Under the pieces are notes generated by a model. It was not told where the DNA came from. It saw only the letters and a program-made list of their open reading frames with translations, and made no database searches. 44,958 nt of DNA from an uncultured Lachnospiraceae bacterium (GTDB taxonomy: Bacteria; Bacillota; Clostridia; Lachnospirales; Lachnospiraceae): contig CATNCF010000024.1 in NCBI GenBank assembly GCA_950097145.1, positions 1 through 44,958 on the forward strand. Direction: 5' to 3'. Each line of letters opens with the position of its first letter. Position 1 is the first letter of the stretch. The position numbers and the translations under genes are program-made. This document shows, piece by piece, positions 7,494 through 16,308 of this stretch.

Positions 7494-9347
7494 ATGTGTG
7501 GAATTGCGGGTTTTTATCATAGACAGAGAGATTATGAAAAGGATGGGGCGTACTATCGTTCCATCCTTGTTACTATGCATGAAAAGCTGCGCCGGAGAGG
7601 TCCGGATGATACAGGGGTTTATTTAAAGGGGCAGTGCGGATTGTCCCACGCCCGCCTGTCCATTATTGACCTGGCTTTGGGACATCAGCCTATGGTGCGC
7701 AGGATTGGAGAGCGGACCTGCGCCGTTGCGTATAATGGAGAACTTTATAATACCAGGGATCTCCGCAGGGATTTAGAAGAAAAGGGCTGGCATTTTGAAA
7801 CAACGTGCGATACTGAGGTGATTTTGCTGGGGTTTATGGAATACGGCCCAGAGATTGCAGGAAAGCTCAATGGCATTTTTGCCTTTGCAATTCTGGATGA
7901 GCAGGAAAATATGCTGTATCTCTTCCGGGATCCTATGGGAGTAAAACCGCTGTTCTATATGAAAAAAGATCACGAATTAATTTTTGCCTCAGAGCCAAAG
8001 GGGATTTTGGCTCACCCGGCAGTAAATCCTGAATTGGATCGGGAAGGATTGAATGAGATTTTTGGCATTGGACCTGCAAGAACGCCGGGGGTTGGCGTAT
8101 TCAAAGGGATGAAGGAAGTGTGCCCGGGAGAGTATATCACTTACGGCAGAAAAGGCGCCCTGCAGAGGAAAACGTATTGGAAGCTGGAAAGTTATCCTCA
8201 TACAGACAGTTATGAACGCACCATTGAGACTGTTTCGGAGCTGGTACAGGATTCCGTGCGCAGGCAGATGGTTTCCGATGTGCCTATCTGTACGTTTTTG
8301 TCCGGAGGGGTGGACAGCAGCCTGGTGTCTGCCATATGTGCCGCAGAATTGAAAAAGCAAGGGGAGAGGCTTACTACATTTTCCTTTGACTTCGTGGATA
8401 ACCAGAAGAATTTTAAGGCGAATTCTTTCCAACCCTCTCAGGATAGACCCTATGTGGAGAAAATGGCAACGTACCTTGACTCAGAACACCATTTTTTGGA
8501 ATGTGATAACAATAGCCAAATAGAAAAATTGTACGATTCTGTAAAAGCCCATGATTTGCCTGCAATGGCGGATGTGGATTCTTCCATGCTGTATTTCTGT
8601 TCTCAGGTCAGCAAGAGTCATAAAGTGACGCTGACGGGAGAATGTGCGGATGAAATTTTTGGAGGCTATCCTTGGTTCCACCGCACAGAGTGTTTTCAGG
8701 CGCAGACATTTCCATGGACCATGGATCTCGCCCCCAGAAAAGAGCTTCTGTCAGACGAATTTTTGGAATATCTGCGTATGGACGAATATGTGCGGGAACG
8801 CTATCAGCGCTCCATTGAGGAAACACCCAGGTGTGAAGATGACAGTCCCCAGGAGAAGAGAAGAAGAGAGATTTCCTGGCTGAATTTAAAATGGTTTATG
8901 CAGACGCTTTTGAACCGCATGGACCGGACCAGTATGTACAGCGGGCTGGAGGCGCGGGTTCCTTTTGCAGATACCCGGATTGTCCAGTATGTGTGGAACG
9001 TTCCATGGGAGATGAAAGCAAGGGATGGGGTGGTGAAAAATCTGCTGCGCCAGTCCGGCAGGGGAATACTGCCAGAAGAAGTGCTGTTTCGCAGGAAATC
9101 GCCTTATCCTAAGACATATGATCCACGCTATGAGAATCTTTTAAAAGGAAAAATCAGAGAGATCCTGACGGACGTTAGCGCTCCGGTTCTTCAATTTTTA
9201 GATCGGAGCAAAATAGAACAATTTCTGAAGAAATCTTCTGATTATGGCAAACCCTGGTATGGACAGCTGATGGCTGGCCCGCAGTTACTTGCCTATCTGA
9301 TTCAGATCAATGCCTGGATGAAAAGATATGAAATTAAAGTGCGTTAA
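7494..9347 (+). CDS. asnB: Asparagine synthase, glutamine-hydrolysing (AsnB)
   Basis: Converts aspartate to asparagine using glutamine and ATP. The N-terminal class II glutamine amidotransferase domain begins MCGIAGFYH, leaving Cys2 as nucleophile after Met removal; RRRGPDDTG and AYNGELYN follow. The synthetase domain carries the ATP-pyrophosphatase loop FLSGGVDSSLVSA near residue 270 and TGECADEIFGGYPWF near 382. Length, 617 residues, matches bacterial AsnB. It has its own extended -10 promoter and is followed by a strong hairpin at 9371-9414, so it is probably a single-gene unit placed between the two halves of the cobalamin cluster. Confidence 0.96.
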   Translation: MCGIAGFYHRQRDYEKDGAYYRSILVTMHEKLRRRGPDDTGVYLKGQCGLSHARLSIIDLALGHQPMVRRIGERTCAVAYNGELYNTRDLRRDLEEKGWHFETTCDTEVILLGFMEYGPEIAGKLNGIFAFAILDEQENMLYLFRDPMGVKPLFYMKKDHELIFASEPKGILAHPAVNPELDREGLNEIFGIGPARTPGVGVFKGMKEVCPGEYITYGRKGALQRKTYWKLESYPHTDSYERTIETVSELVQDSVRRQMVSDVPICTFLSGGVDSSLVSAICAAELKKQGERLTTFSFDFVDNQKNFKANSFQPSQDRPYVEKMATYLDSEHHFLECDNNSQIEKLYDSVKAHDLPAMADVDSSMLYFCSQVSKSHKVTLTGECADEIFGGYPWFHRTECFQAQTFPWTMDLAPRKELLSDEFLEYLRMDEYVRERYQRSIEETPRCEDDSPQEKRRREISWLNLKWFMQTLLNRMDRTSMYSGLEARVPFADTRIVQYVWNVPWEMKARDGVVKNLLRQSGRGILPEEVLFRRKSPYPKTYDPRYENLLKGKIREILTDVSAPVLQFLDRSKIEQFLKKSSDYGKPWYGQLMAGPQLLAYLIQINAWMKRYEIKVR

Positions 9348-9370
9348 GCGTATCATTTGAATGATTAGGA

Positions 9371-9420
9371 AACCTTACTGAACGTTCTGCAAGAACGCTG
9401 GAATCAGTAAGGTTTTCGAG
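9371..9420 (+). terminator. Probable terminator of asnB
   Basis: Eleven-base arms AACCTTACTGA (9371-9381) and TCAGTAAGGTT (9404-9414) are perfect inverted repeats. The loop contains a second smaller hairpin (CGTTCT/AGAACG). The right arm runs into a short TTTT. It lies 23 bases after the asnB stop. Confidence 0.65.
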
Positions 9421-9461
9421 TTGTTAAATATATAATTAATATTTGATTTATATAGTTTCGA

Positions 9462-9492
9462 TTATAGAAATAATGAATTTTAATTTCTATAA
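9462..9492. promoter_or_regulatory. Inverted repeat upstream of the fibronectin-repeat gene
   Basis: Perfect ten-base arms TTATAGAAAT and ATTTCTATAA are separated by 11 bases. The element ends eight bases before the -35 at 9501, a position suited to a regulator binding site. The regulator is unknown. Confidence 0.35.
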
Positions 9493-9500
9493 GGTAACTG

Positions 9501-9530
9501 TTGATAGACTGTGGACAAGTATGTTACAAT
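9501..9530 (+). promoter_or_regulatory. Promoter for the secreted fibronectin-repeat protein
   Basis: TTGATA (9501-9506), an 18-base spacer and TACAAT (9525-9530) lie about 50 bases before the start codon. Confidence 0.5.
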
Positions 9531-9580
9531 TGCATGAAATGGAAAGATTTTCTTGAATAAATATGGAGGTGCTGAGTATT

Positions 9581-12448
9581 ATGAGGAAGTATGTTTCACT
9601 ATTTTTAGCAATTGTTTTTTCGATCTCTTCCCTGGGAGAACTTACGGTGTATGCCCAGGATGAGTGTAACAGCATACAGGACGGGGCAGAACAAGTTCAG
9701 GCAGATATGGATGAGGACCTGGATGAAAAGGCTATAGAAAATCCAGAAGATGTAAATGCCAGTGAGGCAGAAGGTACAAATGATAAAGACGATGAGAACA
9801 GGAATGAGGGTACTTCCAGGCAGGATAAGACAGCGCTGGAAACAGAGGCGGCAGTAAATGATTTTACACTGGAATATCAGGAAGCAGAGGACGTTATGGT
9901 TTTGAAATATCAGTTAAACGCGGCGGTTTCCTATGTAGATATTCTTGTTGACGGGCGCCCGGTGGAGACAGATTATTCTAAAGTATATACATCTTACAGT
10001 TATGAGCTTCCCAATGACGCAGAAGGGAAAGAATATACTTTTCAAGTGATTCCTTACGAACTTCGAACGGCGGATGGAAAAGAAGTTGAGATTGTGGGAA
10101 CGCCTTCTGAGGAGAAAGAATATGAAATACCCTACAAACAGGCTGTTTTTACAGAGGTGGATGCAGATTATGACCTGACGAAAAAATATTTGACTTTTGA
10201 GTGGTTTGGAAGCGGGATCTCTTCGGTGGATATTTATCTGGACGATGCACAAGAGCCTGTTGTATCGGAGATGCCGGGAAATTCCTATTCCATGACAATG
10301 GACTGGGAGCCTTTAAGCAAGCATACATTTAGGATGGTTCCTTACAATAAAATTGGAGAAAAAGGAACAGAAAAGAGCGGCGAGATTATTGTAGACGATT
10401 ATACGGCAGTTATTGATTTGCTGGATGTGCAGTACATAGAAAAAACCGGACAGATCCAAATTAAATGGGAGGGGACAAACGTTAAATTTGTAGACATTTA
10501 TATGAATGATGAACTGTTGGCGCAAGGCTATGATAAGCCAGAATTTCTTTTTCATTATGTTCCCCAGGCGGGGGCATCCTACCGTATTGAGTTATGCCCT
10601 TATAACGAAAATGGAATTGAGGGAGAGGAAGAAACAGATACACTGCTGGAAGGAGATTTTCAGATTCCTGACATTGATAAGCTGGAAGAGGCAAGCAGTT
10701 ATGGTACAGATTCAGACAAGCATTATACCGGTTTTTCCAAGCCGGCAGTAAATATCCAGTGGACTGCCCAGGCCAATGCCAGTTATGAAATTTACCGCGG
10801 GGCAAGAGATGGAAGAAGCGCCTATTCCTGTATTGCCAGAGTAAAAGCAGATAAGAATGGACCGTTTCTGTATAAAGACAACAATGCTGGGATCGGCAGT
10901 AATTTCTACAAGCTCAGGCAGATTATTACAGAGGATGATTATATGGAACAGGAAGTGTCCACAGCAATGTCCGCTTCCGAAGAAATTGTAGTTTCCGTTC
11001 CAAAGCCAAAGGTTCATGTGAATCTTACGGAAGAAGGCGCTGTTGTATTTGATATGGACGGAAAAAAAGAATTTATTTCCGGCTATATTATTTCCCGTAA
11101 AAATAAGAGCGGTTCTTATAAAAAAATTGCGGAAGTTACAGACAATACATATATAGATAATAATACAGAGTTTGGCAAAAAATATTCTTATAAAGTAAAA
11201 TCGTTTTATTATGACACGAAAGCGAAGAAAAGACATTACAGTCCGGCGGCCAGTGTAAAAGCTAGAAATACCGTTGGCAGTTTCACCGTAAAGGCACAGC
11301 AGACGGAAGAACAGACAGTGAAACTCACCTGGGAACCAGCGGCAAATGCAGAAGGATATGAGGTATACTATAAGTCGGCTACCCAGGGGGATTCTTATAA
11401 ACTGCTGAAAGAGACAAATAAACTGAAATTAAATGTTTATTTAAGAAATGGCATAAAATATTGTTTTATGGTGAAAGCGTATAAGGGAATAGGAGATGAA
11501 AAAACCTATTTTTCGACAGCGGAGACAGAATTGAAGACAGGTTTCACAAAACCAGGAAATTTCAGAATTGTTAAAACAGATTTTAACTATGATGCAGCGA
11601 AAAAGATTCTGGTTCGGAATGATAAACTTGCATGGGATAAAGTATATGGCGCAAAGGGATACTATCTTGAAATTTATCAGCCCCTGAAAAAGAAATTCCA
11701 GGTTGTGAAAAAAATAAAAGGAAGCAGCAATACAAGCTTTGTAGTTTCCAACAGCCTGCCGGCAGCGACAGAATCGCTTATTTACCGTGTCCGTTCTTAC
11801 TCAGATACCAAGAAGGCGTCCAGTGAAAATCTGGAGCTTAAGGTACAGATTGGCAAGGTGGACGGAGTCAGGGTTTCTAAGGCAGGAGGGTCTGCAAGGG
11901 TATCCTGGAACGCGTCAGAAGGGGCAGAACTGTACCGCATTTATCGCTCCAATGGAAGAAATTGTATCCTTGTGGGGACAACGGATCAGTTAAAATATAC
12001 AGATAAAGGGCTGAGCGCAGGCGTTGTGTACAGTTATTATGTCCAGGCCGTGAGCAATACGCTGAAAAGTGAAGGCTGCTACAGTAATCCAGTAAAATAC
12101 ATGAGGAAGATTGCAAAAGTGGAGGATCTCAGCGCATCACATTCCGATAATCAGAGCGTTGAACTTGAGTGGTCCTCTGAGGAAGGAGCCTGCGGCCATA
12201 TCATTTACTGCCGGGAAGGCAGCGGCGAATACAAGGTGTTAGCCCGGGTAAGCAGAAACAGAACGAATTATACTCATAGAAAGCTAACAGGAGGAAAGAC
12301 TTACTACTACAAGGTTACCCGTCTGGAACGGAATGCGGGCGGCGTGGAAGCAGAATCTGCAGTAGAAAAAGTAAAAATTAAAATAAAAAAGACACAAAAG
12401 CAGATTCGGCAGGAGAAGAAGCAGAAAAAGAACAATAACAAAAAGTAA
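9581..12448 (+). CDS. Secreted protein with fibronectin type III-like repeats
   Basis: About 955 residues. The N-terminus is a signal peptide (MRKYVSLFLAIVFSISSLG, likely cut after VYA), followed by an acidic linker of about 65 residues. Three related repeats of about 95 residues (roughly 90-370) share a pattern of VDI(L/Y) and PYN..G. Six more classical FN3-like units follow (roughly 385-935), with patterns such as W....A.GYEVYY and YSYYVQAVS. The C-terminal 25 residues are almost all Lys, Gln and Asn, with no sorting signal or membrane anchor. It is presumably released or held on the wall by charge. ATG 9581 is chosen because the signal peptide begins there and GGAGG lies upstream; an ATG at 9563 is also in frame. 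No catalytic domain was found, so adhesion or binding is only inference. Confidence 0.85.
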   Translation: MRKYVSLFLAIVFSISSLGELTVYAQDECNSIQDGAEQVQADMDEDLDEKAIENPEDVNASEAEGTNDKDDENRNEGTSRQDKTALETEAAVNDFTLEYQEAEDVMVLKYQLNAAVSYVDILVDGRPVETDYSKVYTSYSYELPNDAEGKEYTFQVIPYELRTADGKEVEIVGTPSEEKEYEIPYKQAVFTEVDADYDLTKKYLTFEWFGSGISSVDIYLDDAQEPVVSEMPGNSYSMTMDWEPLSKHTFRMVPYNKIGEKGTEKSGEIIVDDYTAVIDLLDVQYIEKTGQIQIKWEGTNVKFVDIYMNDELLAQGYDKPEFLFHYVPQAGASYRIELCPYNENGIEGEEETDTLLEGDFQIPDIDKLEEASSYGTDSDKHYTGFSKPAVNIQWTAQANASYEIYRGARDGRSAYSCIARVKADKNGPFLYKDNNAGIGSNFYKLRQIITEDDYMEQEVSTAMSASEEIVVSVPKPKVHVNLTEEGAVVFDMDGKKEFISGYIISRKNKSGSYKKIAEVTDNTYIDNNTEFGKKYSYKVKSFYYDTKAKKRHYSPAASVKARNTVGSFTVKAQQTEEQTVKLTWEPAANAEGYEVYYKSATQGDSYKLLKETNKLKLNVYLRNGIKYCFMVKAYKGIGDEKTYFSTAETELKTGFTKPGNFRIVKTDFNYDAAKKILVRNDKLAWDKVYGAKGYYLEIYQPLKKKFQVVKKIKGSSNTSFVVSNSLPAATESLIYRVRSYSDTKKASSENLELKVQIGKVDGVRVSKAGGSARVSWNASEGAELYRIYRSNGRNCILVGTTDQLKYTDKGLSAGVVYSYYVQAVSNTLKSEGCYSNPVKYMRKIAKVEDLSASHSDNQSVELEWSSEEGACGHIIYCREGSGEYKVLARVSRNRTNYTHRKLTGGKTYYYKVTRLERNAGGVEAESAVEKVKIKIKKTQKQIRQEKKQKKNNNKK

Positions 12449-12473
12449 AGAGCTGATAAAAAGGAGAATTGTT

Positions 12474-12860
12474 ATGTTATCTATAGGCATAAAAGGACAG
12501 CAGCAAATCACAGTCACTTCAGAAGACACCGCAGAGGCATATAAGAGCGGTACCTTACAGGTACTTGCCACACCCAGAATGGCAGCTTTGATGGAGGAGA
12601 CAGCATGGAAAAGTGTGGCAGCCTATTTGGAAGCAGGCATGGGAACGGTGGGAATCCGCCTGGAATTAGATCATCTTGCACCCACTCCAGCAGGCATGAA
12701 AGTTTTTTGTGAGTCAGTACTGGAGCAGATAGAAGGAAGAAAGCTGATTTTTTCCATTACAGCAAGGGATGAAAAAGGGGAAATCGGAAAAGCAGTGCAT
12801 GAGCGTTTTATCATCGAGGAGGAGAAGTTTCAGAGAAAGGCGGACCAGAAGAATGGTTGA
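12474..12860 (+). CDS. Hot-dog fold thioesterase family protein
   Basis: About 128 residues resembling the small single-domain acyl-CoA thioesterases related to fluoroacetyl-CoA thioesterase FlK. Supporting stretches are TPRMAALMEETAW near residue 35, holding the likely catalytic Glu/Thr region, and LDHLAPTPAGMKV near residue 65, a typical hot-dog strand pair. The natural substrate cannot be told from sequence. AGGAG sits at a good distance upstream. Its last eight bases overlap the next gene, so the two are probably coupled. It lies 25 bases after the fibronectin-repeat gene and may share its transcript. Confidence 0.75.
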   Translation: MLSIGIKGQQQITVTSEDTAEAYKSGTLQVLATPRMAALMEETAWKSVAAYLEAGMGTVGIRLELDHLAPTPAGMKVFCESVLEQIEGRKLIFSITARDEKGEIGKAVHERFIIEEEKFQRKADQKNG

Positions 12861-13248
12861 GAACGATTATATTATGCGTCTGACTCACGAAATGGTGCGT
12901 ATGTGGCTGAAACTGCTGTTCAATATCGATGAGGCAAAAGAGGAAGAAATCATTTTCGAGAACAAGGAAAGCGGTGACTTGTACCAGAGACTGAGGCTGC
13001 TGGCAATGGACGGCAAGGTGAATGAAGCAGAAAACTTATTGTACGAATACGTAGATAATCAGGAAGAAAGGCGTGAGCAGGAGATTTTGAAAGCAGCGTT
13101 ATATTTCTATGATTATCTCAATGGAAAGAGCAATGATTATCTGGAAAACTGCGCTTATTCACGGCAGGAAATCAGGGAAGGAATCTGCCGCGTTATGCGC
13201 CGGTATGGATATGGGGAACTGGCGGATACCTGGGGAGATGAATGGTAA
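12853..13248 (+). CDS. DUF6483-like protein of unknown function
   Basis: About 131 residues, predicted mostly helical and soluble, with the N-terminus MVENDYIMRLTHEMVRMW. I recognise it, with moderate certainty, as the family called DUF6483 in Firmicutes. An in-frame ATG at 12769 would overlap the thioesterase gene by 92 bases and precedes an Arg-rich stretch unlike the rest of the protein, so 12853 is preferred. It overlaps the thioesterase by eight bases and cbiA by eleven, giving a tightly packed thioesterase, DUF6483, cbiA, cobT series. A role in cobalamin synthesis is not shown by the sequence. Confidence 0.75.
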   Translation: MVENDYIMRLTHEMVRMWLKLLFNIDEAKEEEIIFENKESGDLYQRLRLLAMDGKVNEAENLLYEYVDNQEERREQEILKAALYFYDYLNGKSNDYLENCAYSRQEIREGICRVMRRYGYGELADTWGDEW

Positions 13249-14701
13249 TTTGACTGTAAATAATATAGAAGTTTCAGGAAGTAAACTGCCCAGGCTGATG
13301 CTGGCGTCCCCAGCCAGTGGAAGCGGAAAAACGTTGATAACCTGCGGGATTTTAAAGGCGCTGCAAAACAGAGGGCTGAAGGCTGTTTCCTTCAAATGCG
13401 GACCGGATTATATTGACCCAATGTTTCACCGGGAAGTCATTGGAATACCTTCTAAGAATCTGGACACTTTTTTTACAGGCCGTGAAATGACCAGGTATCT
13501 GTTTGGCAGGACAGCCACAGACGCAGATATTTCCATATTGGAGGGTGTCATGGGATATTATGACGGGGCAGGGGGGAATACCACGGCCGCCTCTTCCTAT
13601 GAACTGGCGGATGTTACCAGAACGCCAGTGATCCTGATTGTCAATGCTAAGGGGATGAGCCTTTCAGTCCTTCCGCTTATTCGGGGATTTATGGAATACA
13701 GAGATGACAGCCATATCGCAGGGGTGATCTTGAATCAGGTTTCTGTTGGAACGTACGAAAAGCTGAAAAATAAAATAGAACAGGAGCTTTCCATAGCGGC
13801 ATTGGGCTATGTGCCCAAATGTCCGGAACTGGTAATTGAGAGCCGGCACTTAGGGCTTGTCATGCCAGGAGAGGTGGAACAGATTCAGGAAAAACTTCAG
13901 AAGCTGTCAGAATTGCTGGAACAGACTTTAGAACTGGACAGGCTGATCGCATGTGCCAGTCAGGCGCCTGGGATTAAGACGGAAGAACCGGGATGCCTGG
14001 AATTATTAAAAAATAACAAGTGTAAGCCTGGGATTCGGATTGGGATTGCAAGAGATGAAGCATTTTGCTTTCTCTACCAGGATAACCTGGAACTTCTTTG
14101 CGAACTGGGAGCAGAACTTGTATATTTTTCTCCTCTTCATGACAGGAAACTTCCAGAGGATCTGAGGGGGCTGATCTTCTGCGGCGGATATCCGGAGCTG
14201 TATGCAGAGAAACTCAGCCAGAATGGCGCCGTGCGCAGAAATATCCGGGAATCCATAGCAGGAGGAATGCCTTATCTTGCTGAGTGCGGAGGTTTTTTAT
14301 ATCTGCAGGAAAGTATGGAGGATATGGAGGGCGCTGTGTGGGAAATGGCTGGCGTATGTTCCGGGACGGCATACCGGACAAACCAGCTTGGAAGATTTGG
14401 CTATATTACTCTTGAGGCAAATAATGACAGGCAGATTCTAAAGCCGCAAAGCAGTATCAAAGGCCATGAATACCATTATTATGACTGCACAGAAAACGGC
14501 AGCGATTATCATGGCATGAAGCCTTTGGGAACCCGTGTATGGGACTGTATCAAAGGGGGAAAGTCTTATGCTGCCGGATTTCCCCATTTGTATTATTATT
14601 CTAATCCAGAATTTATATCAGAATTTTTAGAACAGTGCAGGTGTTTTCACATAATCCACAGTGAAAAATTATCCTGCCAGAAAAGGAAGAATGAGAAATG
14701 A
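13238..14701 (+). CDS. cbiA: Cobyrinate a,c-diamide synthase CbiA
   Basis: ATP- and glutamine-dependent amidation of the a and c side chains of cobyrinic acid. The N-terminal synthetase domain carries the P-loop LASPASGSGKTLITCGIL (near residue 25) and KCGPDYIDPMFH. The C-terminal glutamine amidotransferase domain has LIFCGGYPELYAEKL and the nucleophile Cys in YLAECGGFLYLQ, with a conserved His in FPHLYYYSN. About 487 residues is normal. The start at 13238 overlaps the preceding gene by 11 bases. Its ribosome site is close, so ATG 13298 is a weaker alternative. It overlaps cobT by four bases. This gene begins the second half of the cobalamin cluster. Confidence 0.93.
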   Translation: MNGNLTVNNIEVSGSKLPRLMLASPASGSGKTLITCGILKALQNRGLKAVSFKCGPDYIDPMFHREVIGIPSKNLDTFFTGREMTRYLFGRTATDADISILEGVMGYYDGAGGNTTAASSYELADVTRTPVILIVNAKGMSLSVLPLIRGFMEYRDDSHIAGVILNQVSVGTYEKLKNKIEQELSIAALGYVPKCPELVIESRHLGLVMPGEVEQIQEKLQKLSELLEQTLELDRLIACASQAPGIKTEEPGCLELLKNNKCKPGIRIGIARDEAFCFLYQDNLELLCELGAELVYFSPLHDRKLPEDLRGLIFCGGYPELYAEKLSQNGAVRRNIRESIAGGMPYLAECGGFLYLQESMEDMEGAVWEMAGVCSGTAYRTNQLGRFGYITLEANNDRQILKPQSSIKGHEYHYYDCTENGSDYHGMKPLGTRVWDCIKGGKSYAAGFPHLYYYSNPEFISEFLEQCRCFHIIHSEKLSCQKRKNEK

Positions 14702-15750
14702 AGTTTGAAGAATGCCTGGAACAGATTCAGCCTCTGGACGAAGATGCCTGCCTCGCCTGCGTGAGGCGGTGGGATTCTATTGCAAAGCCCTTAAAGAGTC
14801 TGGGAAAGATGGAAGAAAATTTGATTCAGATCGCAGGAATCCAAAGAACAAGCCAGATTCGTCTGAATAAAAAGGTACTGGTGATTCTGTGTGCAGATAA
14901 TGGAGTGGTGGAGGAGGGGGTCACCCAGACAGGCCAGGAGGTTACCGCAGTTGTAGCAGAAAATTTCCATAAGGGAAAATCCTGCGCGGCCATTATGTGT
15001 AAAGATACAAAAACGGATATTTATCCAGTAGATATTGGTATGGCGGTGGATGTTCCCGGGGTAGCAAACCGCAAAATTGCTTATGGAACAAAAAATATGG
15101 CAAGTGAACCGGCTATGACGAGAACGGAAGCAGTCCAGGCCATAGAGACAGGGATTGCCATCGCAGAAGAACTGTCCAGCCAGGGGTATGATATCATCGC
15201 GGCAGGAGAAATGGGAATCGGAAATACCACAAGCAGCAGTGCGGTGGCAAGCGTCCTGCTGCAGCAGCCTGTGGAACAGATGACGGGCCGTGGAGCCGGA
15301 CTGTCTTCTGAAGGGCTCTCTAAGAAAATTCAGGTAATTCAATCCGCTATCGATAGGCATCAGCCGGATGAATCCGATCCCATAGATGTGCTGGCAAAGG
15401 TAGGTGGTTTTGATCTGGCAGGGCTGGCAGGGATTTATCTTGGTGCGGCGGCAATGCATATTCCTGTGGTACTGGATGGATTTATTTCTGGTGCGGCGGC
15501 TCTTGCAGCAGTAAGGCTTTGCTCCCAGGCAAAGGATTATATGCTTGCTTCTCATGCATCCAAAGAGCCGGCGGCCGGCATGGTGCTAAAGGCATTGGAC
15601 AAGTCTCCAAGCCTCAGGTGTGACATGTGCCTAGGAGAAGGAACCGGGGCGGTGGCGCTGTTTCCGCTGCTGGAACTGGGCCTTCACATTTATGAAAGAA
15701 TGAGCACTTTTTCCCAGATTGCCATAGCGGACTATGTGCCATTAGAATAG
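14698..15750 (+). CDS. cobT: Nicotinate-nucleotide:dimethylbenzimidazole phosphoribosyltransferase CobT
   Basis: Activates the lower-ligand base by transferring ribose phosphate from nicotinate mononucleotide, giving alpha-ribazole phosphate. The protein shows the family landmarks WDSIAKPLKSLGKME near residue 25, ILCADNGVVEEGVTQTGQEV near 65, GEMGIGNTTSSSAVAS near 175 and CLGEGTGAVALFPLLE near 312, the last containing the likely catalytic Glu. Length, 350 residues, is standard. It overlaps cbiA by four bases and lies nine bases before cobU. No benzimidazole synthesis genes are seen, so the lower ligand actually used is open. Confidence 0.95.
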   Translation: MKFEECLEQIQPLDEDACLACVRRWDSIAKPLKSLGKMEENLIQIAGIQRTSQIRLNKKVLVILCADNGVVEEGVTQTGQEVTAVVAENFHKGKSCAAIMCKDTKTDIYPVDIGMAVDVPGVANRKIAYGTKNMASEPAMTRTEAVQAIETGIAIAEELSSQGYDIIAAGEMGIGNTTSSSAVASVLLQQPVEQMTGRGAGLSSEGLSKKIQVIQSAIDRHQPDESDPIDVLAKVGGFDLAGLAGIYLGAAAMHIPVVLDGFISGAAALAAVRLCSQAKDYMLASHASKEPAAGMVLKALDKSPSLRCDMCLGEGTGAVALFPLLELGLHIYERMSTFSQIAIADYVPLE

Positions 15751-15759
15751 AGGGAGCTT

Positions 15760-16308
15760 ATGGTTATTTTTGTGACGGGCGGCAGCGCAAGCGGAAAGTC
15801 TGAATATGCAGAGCAGCTTGCCGTAAATCTGAAAGAGGAAGCGGAGCGAAACACCGGGGAAGTTAAGCCAAAACTTGTGTATGCCGCTACCATGGAACCG
15901 GTAGATTCCGAGAGCTGCAAGCGCATTTCACGTCATCGTGCCATGCGTGCCGGGAAGCAGTTTGAGACCAGGGAGCAGTATACCCATCTGGAAGAACTTG
16001 CGGCGGACAGGAATGAAATTCTGCTGCTGGAATGCTTATCAAACCTTATGGCAAACGAGATGTTTTCTCCTGGAGGCAGGGAGGAACAGGCGGCGGAGGA
16101 AGTGCAGAAAGGAATTGTGCATTTGGCAGAACGCTGCCTCCATCTGGTAATAGTGGGAAATAATGTGTTTGAAGACGGCATGGCTTATGAGGCAGAGACG
16201 CTGAATTATCTTCGGGAGACAGCAAAGGTTCACCAGTTTCTTGGAACATATGCCGATCAGGTGGTGGAAGTCATCTGCGGCATTCCGGTAGAATGGAGGA
16301 AACCATGA
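15760..16308 (+). CDS. cobU: Adenosylcobinamide kinase / guanylyltransferase CobU
   Basis: Bifunctional enzyme that phosphorylates adenosylcobinamide and then attaches GMP. It begins with the P-loop VTGGSASGKSEYAEQL. An SRHRAMR motif near residue 55 contains the His that carries GMP in characterised CobU. LLLECLSNLMANEMF near residue 90 and LVIVGNNVFEDGM near 130 match the family. Length, 182 residues, is normal. GAGGGAG lies a few bases before the ATG. The stop overlaps the cobS start by four bases. Confidence 0.94.
   Translation: MVIFVTGGSASGKSEYAEQLAVNLKEEAERNTGEVKPKLVYAATMEPVDSESCKRISRHRAMRAGKQFETREQYTHLEELAADRNEILLLECLSNLMANEMFSPGGREEQAAEEVQKGIVHLAERCLHLVIVGNNVFEDGMAYEAETLNYLRETAKVHQFLGTYADQVVEVICGIPVEWRKP

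Noticed and set aside
14791..15555. Long minus-strand open frame of 254 codons opposite cobT
   Set aside because: Antisense shadow of an unambiguous cobT gene; no ribosome site and no sensible protein pattern.
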